Source: Triangularia verruculosa (lineage: Eukaryota > Ascomycota > Sordariomycetes > Sordariales > Podosporaceae). From it: 64,000 bases of DNA. Shown here one piece after another: positions 9,135-20,947 of this stretch (position 1 is the stretch's first letter; every line of letters starts with the position of its first letter). The stretch spans positions 124,001 through 188,000 of the forward strand of contig MU863883.1 in NCBI GenBank assembly GCA_033296885.1, in the 5' to 3' direction. Made by a program: the position numbers and the translations under genes. Below the pieces are notes generated by a model. It ran no database searches. It had not been told where the DNA came from and saw only the letters and a list, made by a program, of their open reading frames with translations.

Positions 9135-11942
9135 ATGGGTGCCAGCGACTCCAAGTTAGTCTTCAAGAAAGGCATCTTTAGACTGTCTGAAGAACGCCAT
9201 ATTCCTGCCGACGATGCATACTGGGCCCAGGTTCGTTAACAAGCAGCCAAAGCTACCTAGATAGGGCAATACGTCACGCTAACCCACCGCGTTCAGTTCT
9301 GGGAGCTCCCAGAGTCGTCAGAGGACATTTTCAGTCTTTTTGCTCCGGCCGATGTTCGACGAACCCGCGACAATGCGCTCGAGAACTTGGAAACGTTGAT
9401 AACAGCCGTAACCGGACGGCTGTTCATGCTTCGTCACCACCCGTCTTTCCCCGACCACGAGCTTGCCCCAGAGAGAGAGGTCCTCAACTGCGTTCGCGTT
9501 CTCACGAGAGTTTTACCATACATTTACGAAAAAGAGAGCTTGCACGAATGGGAGGATACCTTCCTGTGGACGCCACGGCGCAAACGATCCAGGAAGTCCT
9601 CTATTGCAAGCGAAGTGCTGTTCGATGGCGCGGATGGTATACCGAAGACACCGGTGGTCGAGTATGAAGACGCGAAACCCCTGGCTGAGGAACTCATCGA
9701 TACGATAACGGATCTGCTCTTCTTTTCAGACCTGACGGTCCCCAAGGTGTCAAATGGCAAGCCAAAGGTGACCTATAGCATCTGGCAGACTGGTGTTGGG
9801 TGTACAGTACCTATCGCCACGACGAAAGATCATGAGAGCAATCGATGCGAAATACTTCGTCTGCTTCTGACGCTCACCAGCAAGAGCATGTACTTGTCTT
9901 CGGCAACCCTGCCTCAGACAGGCACCAAGGCTCTCACCTATATCTGCACTTGTCCAGATAAGCAGGTGGTTCTTTCGGTGCTTTGTTCGCTGCTGAATAC
10001 GGTACGTCCAGGCCTTAGCTATTGATCGTGACTGTAGCTGACGGTGGTAGACTCTCAAATATAACCCAGCTACCTGGCTAGCTCCTTACAACGCTCTTGT
10101 GCCCAACCACCCCAAGCAAGTCTTGGTCACGTCCACGCTACAGTTTCTCTTGGCCACCCTCCTATACCCGATTCCAGAGAACCCAGGGCTTCCAACACCG
10201 AAAAATTACTACCGACACTATCTAGGTCGCTTACACAGACCTTCAGACTTCCAGTTCATTGTGGATGGCATGACCCGGGTCCTGAATCAGCCTCTTCAGG
10301 GGTCATACATACCAGGAGCTCATGCGGCTGTTCGGTTTGCCCCCGAGATCATAATGCTATTCTGGGAGGTTACCCAATGCAACAAGCGATTCCGGTCTTT
10401 TTTGATCGACACTGGCAGGGCATATGACTTTGTCATCTTGATCTTGTTTTATGCCCTTGAGTACAAGAATGACGCTTCCAAGCAAGGAGTCGTGAGGATG
10501 TGCGCCTTTTTGCTGCAGACGTTGAGCGTGGAGAAGAACTTCGGCACGAATCTCAACAAATCGTTTGATGCTCAGGACACTCTGCCTCCTGCGATTCGGA
10601 TTGCTGGGTTCAGGGGTACATATGCTGATTTCCTCATTCAAGTGAGTTGCGTTCTTAGATATGACTAACAGGTGTGGAAACTGACCAGCAGTAGTCCATT
10701 TATGCCCTCATCACAACCAGCCAGGGCAAGCTGACAGCCATCTACCCGGCGCTGTTGGCCATCATCAACAACATTGCCCCGTATCTTGACGGTTTAGGCG
10801 CGCCTACTTGCTCCAAGATTATGCATCTCTTCAACTCCATGTCTTCACCTTCGTTTCTGTTGGCCAATGAAACCAACCATTCGTTGCTGCGATCACTCTT
10901 GGAGGCGATCAATGCAGTCATTGAACATCAATACATACAAAATGCCCAACTGGTGTTTGCAATACTCAGGAACAAGAAGAGGTTTGAGGCTCTTCGCTCA
11001 TTCACACTGGAGAGCGGGCAAGAGGAGATGGAAAGACGCAATCGACGGAGGAAGGATTCAGGGGCGTCAAATGACCCACTCCAGGCCGATTCAACTAGAA
11101 GTTCATTTGAGAGTCCAAGGAGCCCGGTAACACCCTCCTCACGGGCGCCTGCACTAGGCGACGTGCCAGAGGAAGACGGGACATTTGCTATTGGCGATGA
11201 TGATGATGATGATGACGACAGTGACGATGAGGAGCGGCCAACACCAGCTGCATCCAGTCCCAGTGAAAACCCATCACGGGCGTCTTCTGTTGCGTCTCCG
11301 GTCGATGATGATGTACCGAGACAGCTGCGCGGCATGTCGGAAAAAGCTAGAGGCAAAATGCCGGCAGGAGCGCAGACCTTCTCGCGTCAGAACAGCACGA
11401 CCAGCCTGGGCAGCATGTCCCAGTCAGTCCCCGGTGTCTTTGAGCCATCAACGCAGTGGATCGAGACCTGGCTGCCAGAATTGCCACTGCACACAATCCT
11501 GACCTTGATCCAGCAGATTTCAGCTCTGGTCCCACGACAGGCTTTCGCGTCTGATGCGCCTCTGCCTGCCACGTTGGACAAGATCAGGGAGATTCAGCTC
11601 GTGGGTGTCGACCCGACGCCCCCGAGGGTGCACACGTTTGAGTGGTCGCCGCTGGCTCTGGGGTGGTACGAATCCTTGCTTTGGGGGTTCATTTTTGCCA
11701 GCGAGGTGCAGGTGTCAAAGGGGACGATGGGCATTTGGAATGCGACGCAGATCAAGCTTTTCCGGGTGCAAGAGACGGCGCCTCAGGGGCCCAGTTTGAC
11801 ATCCCCTAGGGGGGCCGTAGACGCGGTGGGAAGCAACATTGTGTCGAGGATTGGGCAAATCAACTTGCGGGGAGCGGTGCCAGGAGGTGGAGGTCAGGCG
11901 CCGGGAGGTCCAGCGCCTCCTGCTCCTCCACGAAGCGGCTAG
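9135..11942 (+). CDS. HID1: HID1 family protein (Golgi trafficking; fission yeast Ftp105-like)
   Basis: Spliced as 9135-9230, 9297-10001, 10051-10641, 10695-11942, giving 879 residues. All exons except the last end on a codon boundary. The N-terminus MGASDSK fits the N-myristoylation pattern (Gly2, Ser6), as known for animal HID-1. FWELPESSEDIFSLF and the following helical repeats are the Hid1/dymeclin family body. An acidic, Ser/Pro-rich disordered insert (DDDDDDDDSDDEERP) near residues 590-610 precedes a conserved C-terminal block (EWSPLALGWYESLLWG). HID1 acts at the Golgi/trans-Golgi in secretory cargo sorting; fission yeast Ftp105 recruits the deubiquitinase Ubp5 to the Golgi. The 49 nt second intron is the shortest in the window. 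Identity is strong; the detailed role is inferred from the family. Confidence 0.92.
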
Positions 11943-13507
11943 TCGGTCACTATGGAGTAAGGGAACGGATGGCAAATTCAAACTTGTTTAACAGATGGGA
12001 GCGCGCGTCTTGTGAGACGGAGGTGTTATCATGACATGTGGCTGTGCAAGGGATTTTTGGTGATAATCACTCGCCACCTCAGGTCTAGAAGGTGTGGCTT
12101 GAAGAAGGATAACTTGCGAAGGGCTAGAACCTTTTTTATTTTTAGGAATACCGTACATCATGATCATCGGGGTGTGATGAAGCTTGCGTGTTCCGCAGCA
12201 GCAGATCATGGGATAAGGAAGAAGATTGGTGGGGGTGGGTATCAACAGCATCAGATAATTATGTAGATTTATACAGTATTTCCATAGCACATAGCACATT
12301 TTACACGCAATACATAACTACAAAGAACGTTATGTTCGGCAACAGAGTGGCAAGCAATCTACACTAACGAGATATCCAATGCTGCATGAGATGGGTTTGG
12401 TCAGTCTAATGAATCTTGACACACGGTTATGAGATTAGGAACAGTAGCCAAGTTTTTTAGGAGGGGGACATTACGGAAGTAGTAGCAGCAGCAGGGAAAA
12501 AAACGAGCCACATTCTGCCACAGGCTGGGTCGATCATTTCCGAAATCTGCACTACCACCATTCGTCAGCACCGCCACCGTTTCATTATTTCTTTTTTACC
12601 AAGAGAAAGTCGGGAACGTTGGCAACGGTTCTGTCTGTGGCGCGAGGCTTGTTCACTCCAATCAAGGGAGAGCCAGCCACAGTTTGGACCCTTGGTGCTT
12701 CCCGCGGTTCTTAGACACTGGCAGGGGTGGTAGGTACTGTACAATGTGACCAGGACCCTGGAAGCATGAATTAGCGGGTTTTTTTTCTGGAGCATTTGTT
12801 CCTGACGACACTTTCTCTTTGTCACTTTTTTTCTGGCGGGTGTTTTTGTTTTTTCACCCACCCCACCCCCGGACACTGCTGCTGCTGGGCGGACTTCCCC
12901 CGATCAGCCCTGCCTGAACAGTTTTGGTTTGTTTGTTTGACCGAGATTCTTGACAGGGCGGGGAGGAGGACGCCGGGTGATGACTCCGGTTCCTTTTGTC
13001 CCTTGTTATCTTATTCTTGTGTCAAAACATCCTGACTATAAAACGATAGTGTTTCTTTGGCACTTGGAGGGTGCCTCTTAGGATCGGGAGCAGGGCTACG
13101 AAACTGGTGTTAACCCGACGTGTATATTACATACACACACGCGTGGCAAGGTCTGATGTACCCCGACTTGGAGTGTAGCCGTAGTTGGAGGGTACTTGAT
13201 GCACAATGCATGCTACAAGTGTGGGGTGGGAATGCATGTATGTAAGGTTGTGGTTCATGCGCTTATAATTACCGGGACCCTTTCCTCTCTCGAGCACGTC
13301 GTTCCCCAGACTATTTTGTTTGATATTTTTTTTTGTTTTTGTTAGTAATCTTTGTTCGATCGTTTTGTCATTCGTTTTGACGTTAACCTACTGGATACTG
13401 ACCTGTCGAGAGGCATATATACGCTGGTTTCTCTCTCGAGCTGTGTGTGTAAACATATGCGACTAGTAAGGTGATGTTTCGTTGGTGTATAATTATTAGA
13501 GAATAAT
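11943..13507. other. Intergenic region between HID1 and the epoxide-hydrolase-like gene
   Basis: About 1.56 kb holding the HID1 3' region and the promoter and leader of the next gene. The short frames have no coding features. T-rich tracts occur around 12,781-12,860 and 13,320-13,350. I see no gene. Confidence 0.5.
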
Positions 13508-15271
13508 ATGGCCGACGCGGTGGGATCATCGCCGGCTGCGGATGAGGTCAGGCCGTACAAGATACATGTAGGTTTCCGGATCTGAGTTTAAGAAAGTAAT
13601 GGTCGTGAGACTGACGAGGTTGCACAGGTTCCGACGAGGCATCTCAACCTCGCACGACAGAAGCTCGAGCTTACCAGACTGCCTCGTGAGGGGTCATTGC
13701 CAAAATCGACCGAGTGGTGGGAGCCAAAGCCTGTTGTTGAGCCGTTGATCGACTACTGGGTTGAGAAGTACAACTTTCGCGACATCGAGTCCAACCTCAA
13801 CGCCAATATCCCCCAGTTTCGGACGTCTTTTGCGCTGGCCGAGTCTGAATCGCCTCTCAGGATTCATTTTATTCATGCTCGATCCTCCTCCGCAGATGCT
13901 CTTCCTCTCCTGGTGCTTCCACCCTTCCCGCTGACCAATTTGTCACTCTCCCACCTCATCCACCCGCTCACGACCCCCTCGGATTCGACTCAGCAAGCCT
14001 TCCATGTTGTCATCCCCTCGCTCCCCGGCCTAGGTTTCTCCGACTCTCTCCCAAATAACTCGTCTCCTATTGCTGGAACGGCGTCCATCTTCAACACATT
14101 AATGACCGCCCGGCTAGGGTACACCCACTACCTGACGACGACCACCTCTCCCGGCTCATCCTCACCTGCTCAAATCGACTTTCTCCTCGCCCACACCCTC
14201 TCAGCCACGTACTCAGACTCTAACCTAGCTACCCATTTCATCTCACCTGTCCTCTCACCACCAAAGCTTCTCGCCTCGCCAATCGAATTCGCGAAATGGT
14301 CTCTAGCCTGGTTCATGAGAGGTGGTGTAGCAGGTTATGAAGAGCGGGATTTCCTGGGATACTACGGCTCCCCTTCCTCGCCTACCATCGCCGAAATCAA
14401 AGACCCAAACACCCTCGCCTACGGGCTATGCGACTCACCAGTCGGCATGCTAGCATTTGTATTGCGACATCTCCGAAAAGCCGGCAGCAGCGATGTCATC
14501 GGGGCAAAGGGGACATTCACAAAAGAAGAGCTCATCACCCTGACCAACCTCGCCTGGCTACCCGGGCCGGAGGGACTCTTGAGGTTCTGGTCAGGAACTT
14601 CACTCCATCACCCTTCCCACCAACTACCACCACCACCTCAACCAAAAACAAAACCAAAAGTCGGCATCACAGTCTTTGCCTCGTCTTACACCTCCTCCTC
14701 CACCACTACCACTCCGGCACCAGACCCCGAAAGCAACACCACCGACTTCTCCCTCTCCCACCTCGGCGGCCACCACCACCACCTCAACCCCCGACCAAAA
14801 TTCTGCCCCCCCGCCTGGGCGCACAGTTTTTACTCAGTCCTACACACCACCCGCATCGACTCCCAGCCTTTATCCTCCCTCCTCTTATTCGAACAGCCAG
14901 ATGTAATCTTCACCGGCGTCCGCTCCTTGGCGAAAGAAGTGTTGAATACGGATAAACGGATCATACCGATTGCTCCTCTTGCTGGAGTTGTAGTCGACAG
15001 CGGTGCTCCGGTTTCAGCAGCAGCAACGACACAAGAGAAGACGATCAAACCTGTTGCTTCGGAGCCGCCTATTTTGAGGACGATAAGAGAGGAGAAGGCT
15101 GAAGAAAAGGGGAAGGGGAAAGATGTGATGATGGATGAGGGCTTGCTGTTGTTGCCGCCGCAGACGATGCCCGGGGTGAAGAGGGAGTTGAGTGACGGGA
15201 GTGGTGGCGGGGGGTTGAGTAGTCCGGACACGCTGGTGGAGGGGTCGCCTTCGCCTTTTGGGAGGGCGTAA
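13508..15271 (+). CDS. Epoxide-hydrolase-like alpha/beta-hydrolase protein lacking the nucleophile
   Basis: Exons 13508-13567 and 13628-15271 (intron 13568-13627) give 567 residues. The first 80 residues, with LARQKLELTRLPRE and WWEPKPVVEPLIDYWVEKYN, match the N-terminal domain of microsomal-type epoxide hydrolases. Next come strands resembling an alpha/beta-hydrolase core (LPLLVLPPFP, VVIPSLPGLGFSDS). The oxyanion-hole HGWPG motif reads LPPFPLT. Where GGDWGS would carry the nucleophilic Asp, the sequence is YLTTTTSPGSSSPAQIDF. After about residue 400 the protein becomes Thr/Pro/His-rich and then a charged tail ending FGRA. I infer a catalytically dead paralogue. Substrate and partner are unknown. 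Confidence 0.75.
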
Positions 15272-16494
15272 ACACTAGGTATCATCGGGTGGTTTTGTTT
15301 GCCGACCATGAGAAGACTTCTTGACTAGACATTTTACTTCTTGGGGGGCGGGGGTGATTTTACAGAAACTTCGATTCTATGATACCACACTTTTTTTTAG
15401 GAGGAGGGGGGGGGGGGGGGGCAAGACTTTTTTGGGACACTTCGATTCAACGATACCAGCTTTTACGGGTAATGAAAACCAAGCAACAATGTTTTTTTTT
15501 ATATGGCAATGATGCCTATACATTATATATATATATATACACAAAGAGAGAATCTACAAACCATGACTTTCAATATATACGATATCTGACACACAGTAAA
15601 CTGATCACCACTCTTGTCATTTATCAACATTCACCACTCCGTTTATTCCTCAAACACATTTAAGATAGATCAACTGTTCATTCCCTCCAAAAACATGTCC
15701 GAAAACTAACCCCCGCGCGCGTCTATCCCAAAGCCAAACACTTACAGCAACGTCCAGATTGGTCACATATATCATCGGCATTTTTCTGCCGTTTAGTTAG
15801 TATCTCACCCTTTGGCAGGAATTAGTTTAGTTTTGTCAAAAGAATGAAGACGGAAAAGAAAAAACGGTAGTCAGCCAAAAACAAAAGACCATGCCATTGT
15901 TTCTGAAGACGGGGGCTTTTATCTACATTTCTTGTACTACCTTCCACCTCCACAGCACAATATACTTGTTCTTTGCTTCCAATCCATGGTGAAAAATCAC
16001 ACCCTCGACCCTTCTCACCACCTACACAGAGAGACGTCCATGCTCTAGGTAGTCATATTCAAACCCATCTTCACACACACAACAGCGTACACATTACCAT
16101 CTTCCCATCACAAAACTCAAACCTAATCTTATTCGGAATAGAATCCCTTCTGTATGCTAATCCTTACCCCACCGCTTGCCCTTTAAAAAAATACCCATCT
16201 CTCTCTCTCCCTTCCGCTTGTTACCTTCCCTAGGTCTCAAACCCAAATCAAAACCAACAAAAAAATACAAAGTACCCATGATGCATGCGCAAAAAAACAC
16301 CCAGTAGTAACCGACATATTCAAGTCCACCTTAACCCAGTACCTTCACAGAAAAAGAAAAAAAAAAAAAAGACAAAGCAACGCTTCAACAGCAAAAAAAA
16401 GAACAGTCTTCCCATCCTAACCCTTCCCCCAGGCATACGCTTCTTCAACTTCACGTAACGGTGCCCAATCGTTTCCATCCGATGATACCAATGT
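15272..16494. other. Convergent 3' region with low-complexity tracts
   Basis: AT-rich DNA between convergent genes. It holds a G16 run (15406-15421), a TA dinucleotide run near 15523-15538, an A-rich tract near 16350-16370, and two diverged copies of a 21-base element starting ACTTCGATTC at 15368 and 15439. No gene is seen. Confidence 0.5.
15406..15421 (+). repeat. G16 homopolymer run
   Basis: Sixteen consecutive G in the 3' flank of the epoxide-hydrolase-like gene. The exact length may vary between isolates or be uncertain in the assembly. Confidence 0.9.
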
Positions 16495-16791
16495 TCAATA
16501 TACTGAACCAACATCCTGATCAATACCACCGTCACCGCCGTCACCACCGTCACCATCGTCATCACCCTCACTACCATCGCCATCACTCTCGCTACCACTC
16601 GACCCTCTCATATCTCTTCTCCACTCCGCAAAACCAGACTGTCTTTCAGTCTGCAGCCAATCAAAGATGTCATTCACCTGCTGCGCTGCCAACCCAGTCA
16701 AATCCTGAGCATTCAGAACCGTAACAGTCTCTTCCCTCTGCCTACCGCCCTGCCCCGTCGCCGATGACGATTCCCCTCCTCCTCGAGTCCT
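16495..16791 (-). other. In-frame 98-codon extension after the GID7 TAG stop
   Basis: Directly after the TAG of the GID7-like gene (16792-16794) the same frame stays open for 98 codons to the next stop at 16495. The conceptual peptide contains EETVTVLNAQDLTGLAAQQV and DIFDWLQTERQSGFAEWRRD, followed by an acidic Gly/Asp-rich end. Its Trp-bearing helical character looks coding rather than like 3' UTR. It could be reached by removal of a short intron covering the stop (GTGAGG-type donors lie just upstream and candidate AG acceptors downstream), by stop readthrough, or it could mark a recent nonsense change (CAG to TAG). No branch site is convincing. Confidence 0.5.
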
Positions 16792-19304
16792 CTAAACCTC
16801 ATCATCGGCCCCCTCCTCACCTCCCTCCTCACCCTCCTCACCCTCCTCTTCCTCCTCCCCAACCTCCTCATCATTGCCCCCATCTGGAAAACTCCTAGCA
16901 GGCCCTCCACTACCACCAGCAGCCCCTCCACTACCACTAGCGGCCCATCCATTAGAAGCCGCTCCCGCCCCTCTAGAAGAAGAAGCAGACGTCCCATTAG
17001 TCGCCGACCTCTGACCGCCCTGCACCGCTTGCTGTACATGAGGTGACTGCGCCTTGGCAAATGCCCAGCTCCGTGCCCGCTCAGGACTCGCCCAAATCTT
17101 CACCTTGCCCTCGTCACCACAAGTAGCATACATGCCCGGATCCCTCGGGTTCCAGCTCACAGAGTTCACCCTAGGACTGTGAGCCTCCCCCTTGTGCACC
17201 AGCGTCCCCGTTATCTTGTGCCAAATGTACACGCTCCCGTCCTCGCTCCCGCTCACCACAAAGTTTTCATTCGCGCCCCCAAAGCTGGCCCGGATGATCA
17301 CCTGCCCGCCGCTGTGGCCCTTGTACTTTTGAACCATCTCCCTAGTCTCGATCTCGTAGAGCTGGGCCTCGTCCTCGACCGTGTTCACAAGGATATACCG
17401 CGAGTCCTGGCTCACGCTGACAGAGGTCAGTCGGGACTCTACATAAACGTCCCAGTCGTGTTCTCTGCGCGGTACATTGTAAACGTGGAGCGCGCACTGG
17501 TCGTCCATAGCCACCAGCCAGTGCCCATCTGGCGACAACGCCAGGTCCTCCGTCCGGTGGTGTCTCGTCCACGTGTACAGCAGATTTCCAGACAGGTCCC
17601 ACTGGCACAGCGACTTGGGCTTGTCGAACGATCCCGTGATGAAGCTCTGTCCATCCGGCAGCCAGACAGCACTACTGACCGGCTCTCCGAATTTGTCAAG
17701 CTGCTTGACCAGCTCTCCAGTGTGCGTGTTCCAGACCTTGGCATATCCGTCCATGCTACAGCTGATAAGCATCGTATCGTCTGGGCTCCACGCGATGTTG
17801 GACACTTCAGTATCGTGTCCATTGAGCACCCGAATGAGGTTAAATGTCCGCGAGTCCCAAAGGCAAATCCCTTTGGCACTCCCGCAAGTAGCGAGACGGT
17901 CGCCGCTGGGCGAGAATTTGATCTGCCACACCTCGCCTTGCTGCTTATCCAGCTCGAGCATGACCTCTGTAGGAAACTGGGAGCGCTCGCAAATGTGGTC
18001 CGAGTACAGCGACGGCGGATTTATCGTCGTGTGGTATAGACACTTGTCTATTTGATTTTGTTTTACATTGTCCAGGAGTACAGCAAGTCGCCGTTCAGGG
18101 AGCATCACTGAGGGTGATATGCATGCTGTTTTCACGTCAGCAATTCTTGCCCATTAAAATCTCGAATCATGAGAGACCTACCCGACAACTGGCTCAACAG
18201 CACCCTCCTACTCGACCCCTCAGCCCCGTCCCACGCGGCCTTACTGCGCAGGTCATCCGCATCCGCGCACATCATGTACCTGCTGAGGGTGGCCAACACA
18301 GACGGCGGCTGGTCCATGCATAGTACGCTCAGCTCCTTCCTCAGCACCGCCAGCGCTTTTGTGACCTCTCGCCGTTCCAGCATCTCCAAAAACTTCTGCT
18401 CTCTAAGTTTGAACCTCATGGAATTCCTGTCCGCACCCGGAGCTAGCACCAACCCCCCGGTCGTCCCTTCTCCCCAGAGCAGCTTCTCCGCCCTGTCCCA
18501 TTCCCCGTCCAACACGGCCGCCCGAAAAGCGGCTACATCTGAGGACTCCACCTCGTAACCGGATTGTTGACTTACGATTTGGGCTGCAGAGGAGTAGCCA
18601 AGGTCGTCAAGGGCTTGGATAAGAATGCGTGTGATTTCCTCACGGTTGTGACCACAGTAGTCTGACGGGGCGCCGCCTCGGAGGCGGACTGCCGACGACG
18701 AGCCGTACATGTCCTCGTTATTGGTGTTGCTGTTTCCGTTTCCGTTTTCTGTGGGTGCAAGGTAGTTGTGCCTGGGACGGTTGGAAGCCCAAGGGTGGGG
18801 TTCTTCGTCAACGAGCTGTATGTAGTTTGTTCTCATAGCTGATTTACCACTTCCTCCCGCTCGTGGACGTTTGTTGGGTCGTTGGTGTGGATGCTGTTGC
18901 GAGGAACGGTGTGTGGTGGGAGCGTCGGTGGCGTCTTCGTCTTGAGAAAGCAGGTCCTCAGACTCGCCCCGCTGCCTCCTTCCCAGTATCTGCTGTGTCA
19001 GGTTTGGACGGAGAGCGGTGGTGGTAGCCGGCGGAGGCTGCGGAGGGGGCTGCAGCAACGATGCTATCGTCGGTGCTTGGTGAGTGCTCGCAGTGGCGGT
19101 GGGCTGTAGCAAGGGAGGAACCGGAGTGCGCGTCGTGGTGGAGGTGGCTGACGTATGGCTGGGAGCTTGGTTGGGGGGTTGCTGGTCTGCCACGACGATT
19201 GATATTGGGTTCCGCGGGACTGGGTTCTGTCCTCGCGGAATGCTGTCGATGTTTTGGTCAAGAAATGGATGTAAGGATGAAAGGGGGAGCACAAGGTTAA
19301 GCAA
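16792..19304 (-). CDS. GID7: GID7/WDR26-like LisH-CTLH-WD40 protein of the GID/CTLH ubiquitin ligase
   Basis: Two exons are clear: 18182 upstream to about 19304, and 16792-18125, joined across intron 18126-18181 with phase kept (QLSACISPSVMLPERRL). After a Pro/Gln/Thr-rich disordered N-terminus come LisH-CTLH helices (REEITRILIQALDDLGYSS; DGEWDRAEKLLWGEG; FLEMLERREVTKALAVLRKE). Then follow at least six WD40 repeats (GDRLATCGSAKGICLWD; VNSVSWNPRDPGMYATCG). This is the GID7/WDR26 layout; GID7 is the supramolecular assembly subunit of the GID E3 ligase that degrades gluconeogenic enzymes in yeast. The C-terminus is a Glu/Gly run. The true start is unresolved: the frame is open to 19304 but lacks an ATG before 18836, so an upstream exon is likely. 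The frame also continues beyond the TAG. Confidence 0.85.
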
Positions 19305-20947
19305 ATGCAGTCGACGGCGGAGGTTGTTGAGTTGATGGGCACGGCCAGACGTGCGTGGAAAGCTTCTCGCTGTTGCGTATTGCTTTAAGGTGACGGGGCG
19401 TCGGAGCTAAGATAAGGTAGTCGCGGGGTGCTGTCACTCTCGATTCCGGGGCCTGATAATTGTTAGTGGGTGACTTGTGCTGGTAGACACCAACGCCGCC
19501 TGTGTACATGGAGATAAGCAGCTGATGAATTACTGAACAATTGTTAACTGAGAAATGCTTTGAGATGTGTAAAATATTCTACAATTGGAGGCATCTAGGC
19601 AAATCCTTTGTCTGTCCGGGCCCTTTCCTCAGATCAGAGTGGTCACCCGCTGACCAGGTCTTGCCTCACTGTGGCCTCAGTGTCTGATTGGCCTGGGGAC
19701 CTCGATTCATTCTATGGCTGAGAACTTCACCTCATCATACATTTCAATATCCAGACTTAAACACTCTTATATCTGCTGAACAGGGGGTTTAACACTTGTA
19801 TAGATCCTACTTCTGATTACAAATAAGCGAAAGTCAACAGAGTGCTTGCTCTCATCCAAAGCAGAGATGGACTTTCAGCCACACCCAGCACTTTCAGTGG
19901 TTCCAACTATCGACTTAACCCCACATGTATAACAGCAACGATGATGATGGTAATAATAATAATATAGATAATGTGCGATGCCGCTTGCTATATGCCATGC
20001 AATATATGATACTATGCTACAACTACAACACCATGCGCTCCTCCACCCTCTCCACTCTCTTCCATCCCTCTAACCAGACAACTGTGAGAGCGCTGTAGTC
20101 AAACCCCCGCTTGTTGGTACATACAACTCAACAGAAAGCAAACAGAAAAAGTAATTCATCTCGTTTCGTCCATGCCGTATTTTCGAAAGAGTTCCGTCGA
20201 AAGAAAGGGAGAAGAAAAAAAAAAGAAAAAAGGGTATAATGACTCCCAGAAAAAGAAAGATAAAAAAGCGAAAGTCGTCAATGGGAATCATTTGTACAGA
20301 GAATTAAAAAAAATTAAGAAAGACGTCCCGCTTTTTCACGACAAAAATGCCCTCTAGCGCAGAATTAACATGATAGACTGCCCTTATTCCCTGCTCTTGA
20401 TTGGTGAAAAATGAAGCATCATCGCGAAGAAAAAGTATCAAAACGCCAGACATGCCGTTAAAAAGTTTGGCCCCTCATGACTCGTCGTCCGTCACATGTA
20501 GTCCGGAAATGCTGTTGAGGTTTTGTTGTTTGTGGATGGAATAAGAGGCGTGCGTGGTGTCGATGGTGGTGGATCGTAAAGCCGTGAAAAGTTCACCATG
20601 AAATAACGCCGTCGGTATTAAAGAAAGCACCAAAAGGGGGTCCAGGAAAGTCCAATAAAGTCCAGAATAAAAGGCAAGTAATACAGAGCATAACAGGGAC
20701 GCCATTCCCAACATTTACACATGCAGGGGTAATATGCAACAACGGCCCCTCTAGTTCGCACCTAGTGGAGTCTCCAGGAACGGGGGAGCCAGAAATCGGG
20801 ATCCTCTTGCAGAAAAAAGATCTCTCTGCCGGGTCCATTTTAAAAGCATCGTGTGATCGTTGGATGCCTCTCATCCGAGCATTGCAGCATCTCATCATTC
20901 GATTTTCTGTGTTGTTTCTCCATCACCCTTGGTCTCGGCAGTTGTAA
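19305..20947. other. Intergenic region upstream of GID7 and downstream of the PH-like gene
   Basis: About 1.6 kb. The part near 19305-19510 may hold a first GID7 exon: a small frame with ATG at 19509 precedes an acceptor-like ACATCGACAG. The remainder is A-rich and contains ATG-poor frames. No gene can be supported. Confidence 0.45.

Noticed and set aside
4261..15271. Idea of a metabolic gene cluster (AMP-binding plus epoxide hydrolase-like genes)
   Set aside because: Housekeeping genes (POM34, SPC3, HID1) lie between them, both proteins seem non-catalytic, and no backbone enzyme, transporter or regulator is present.
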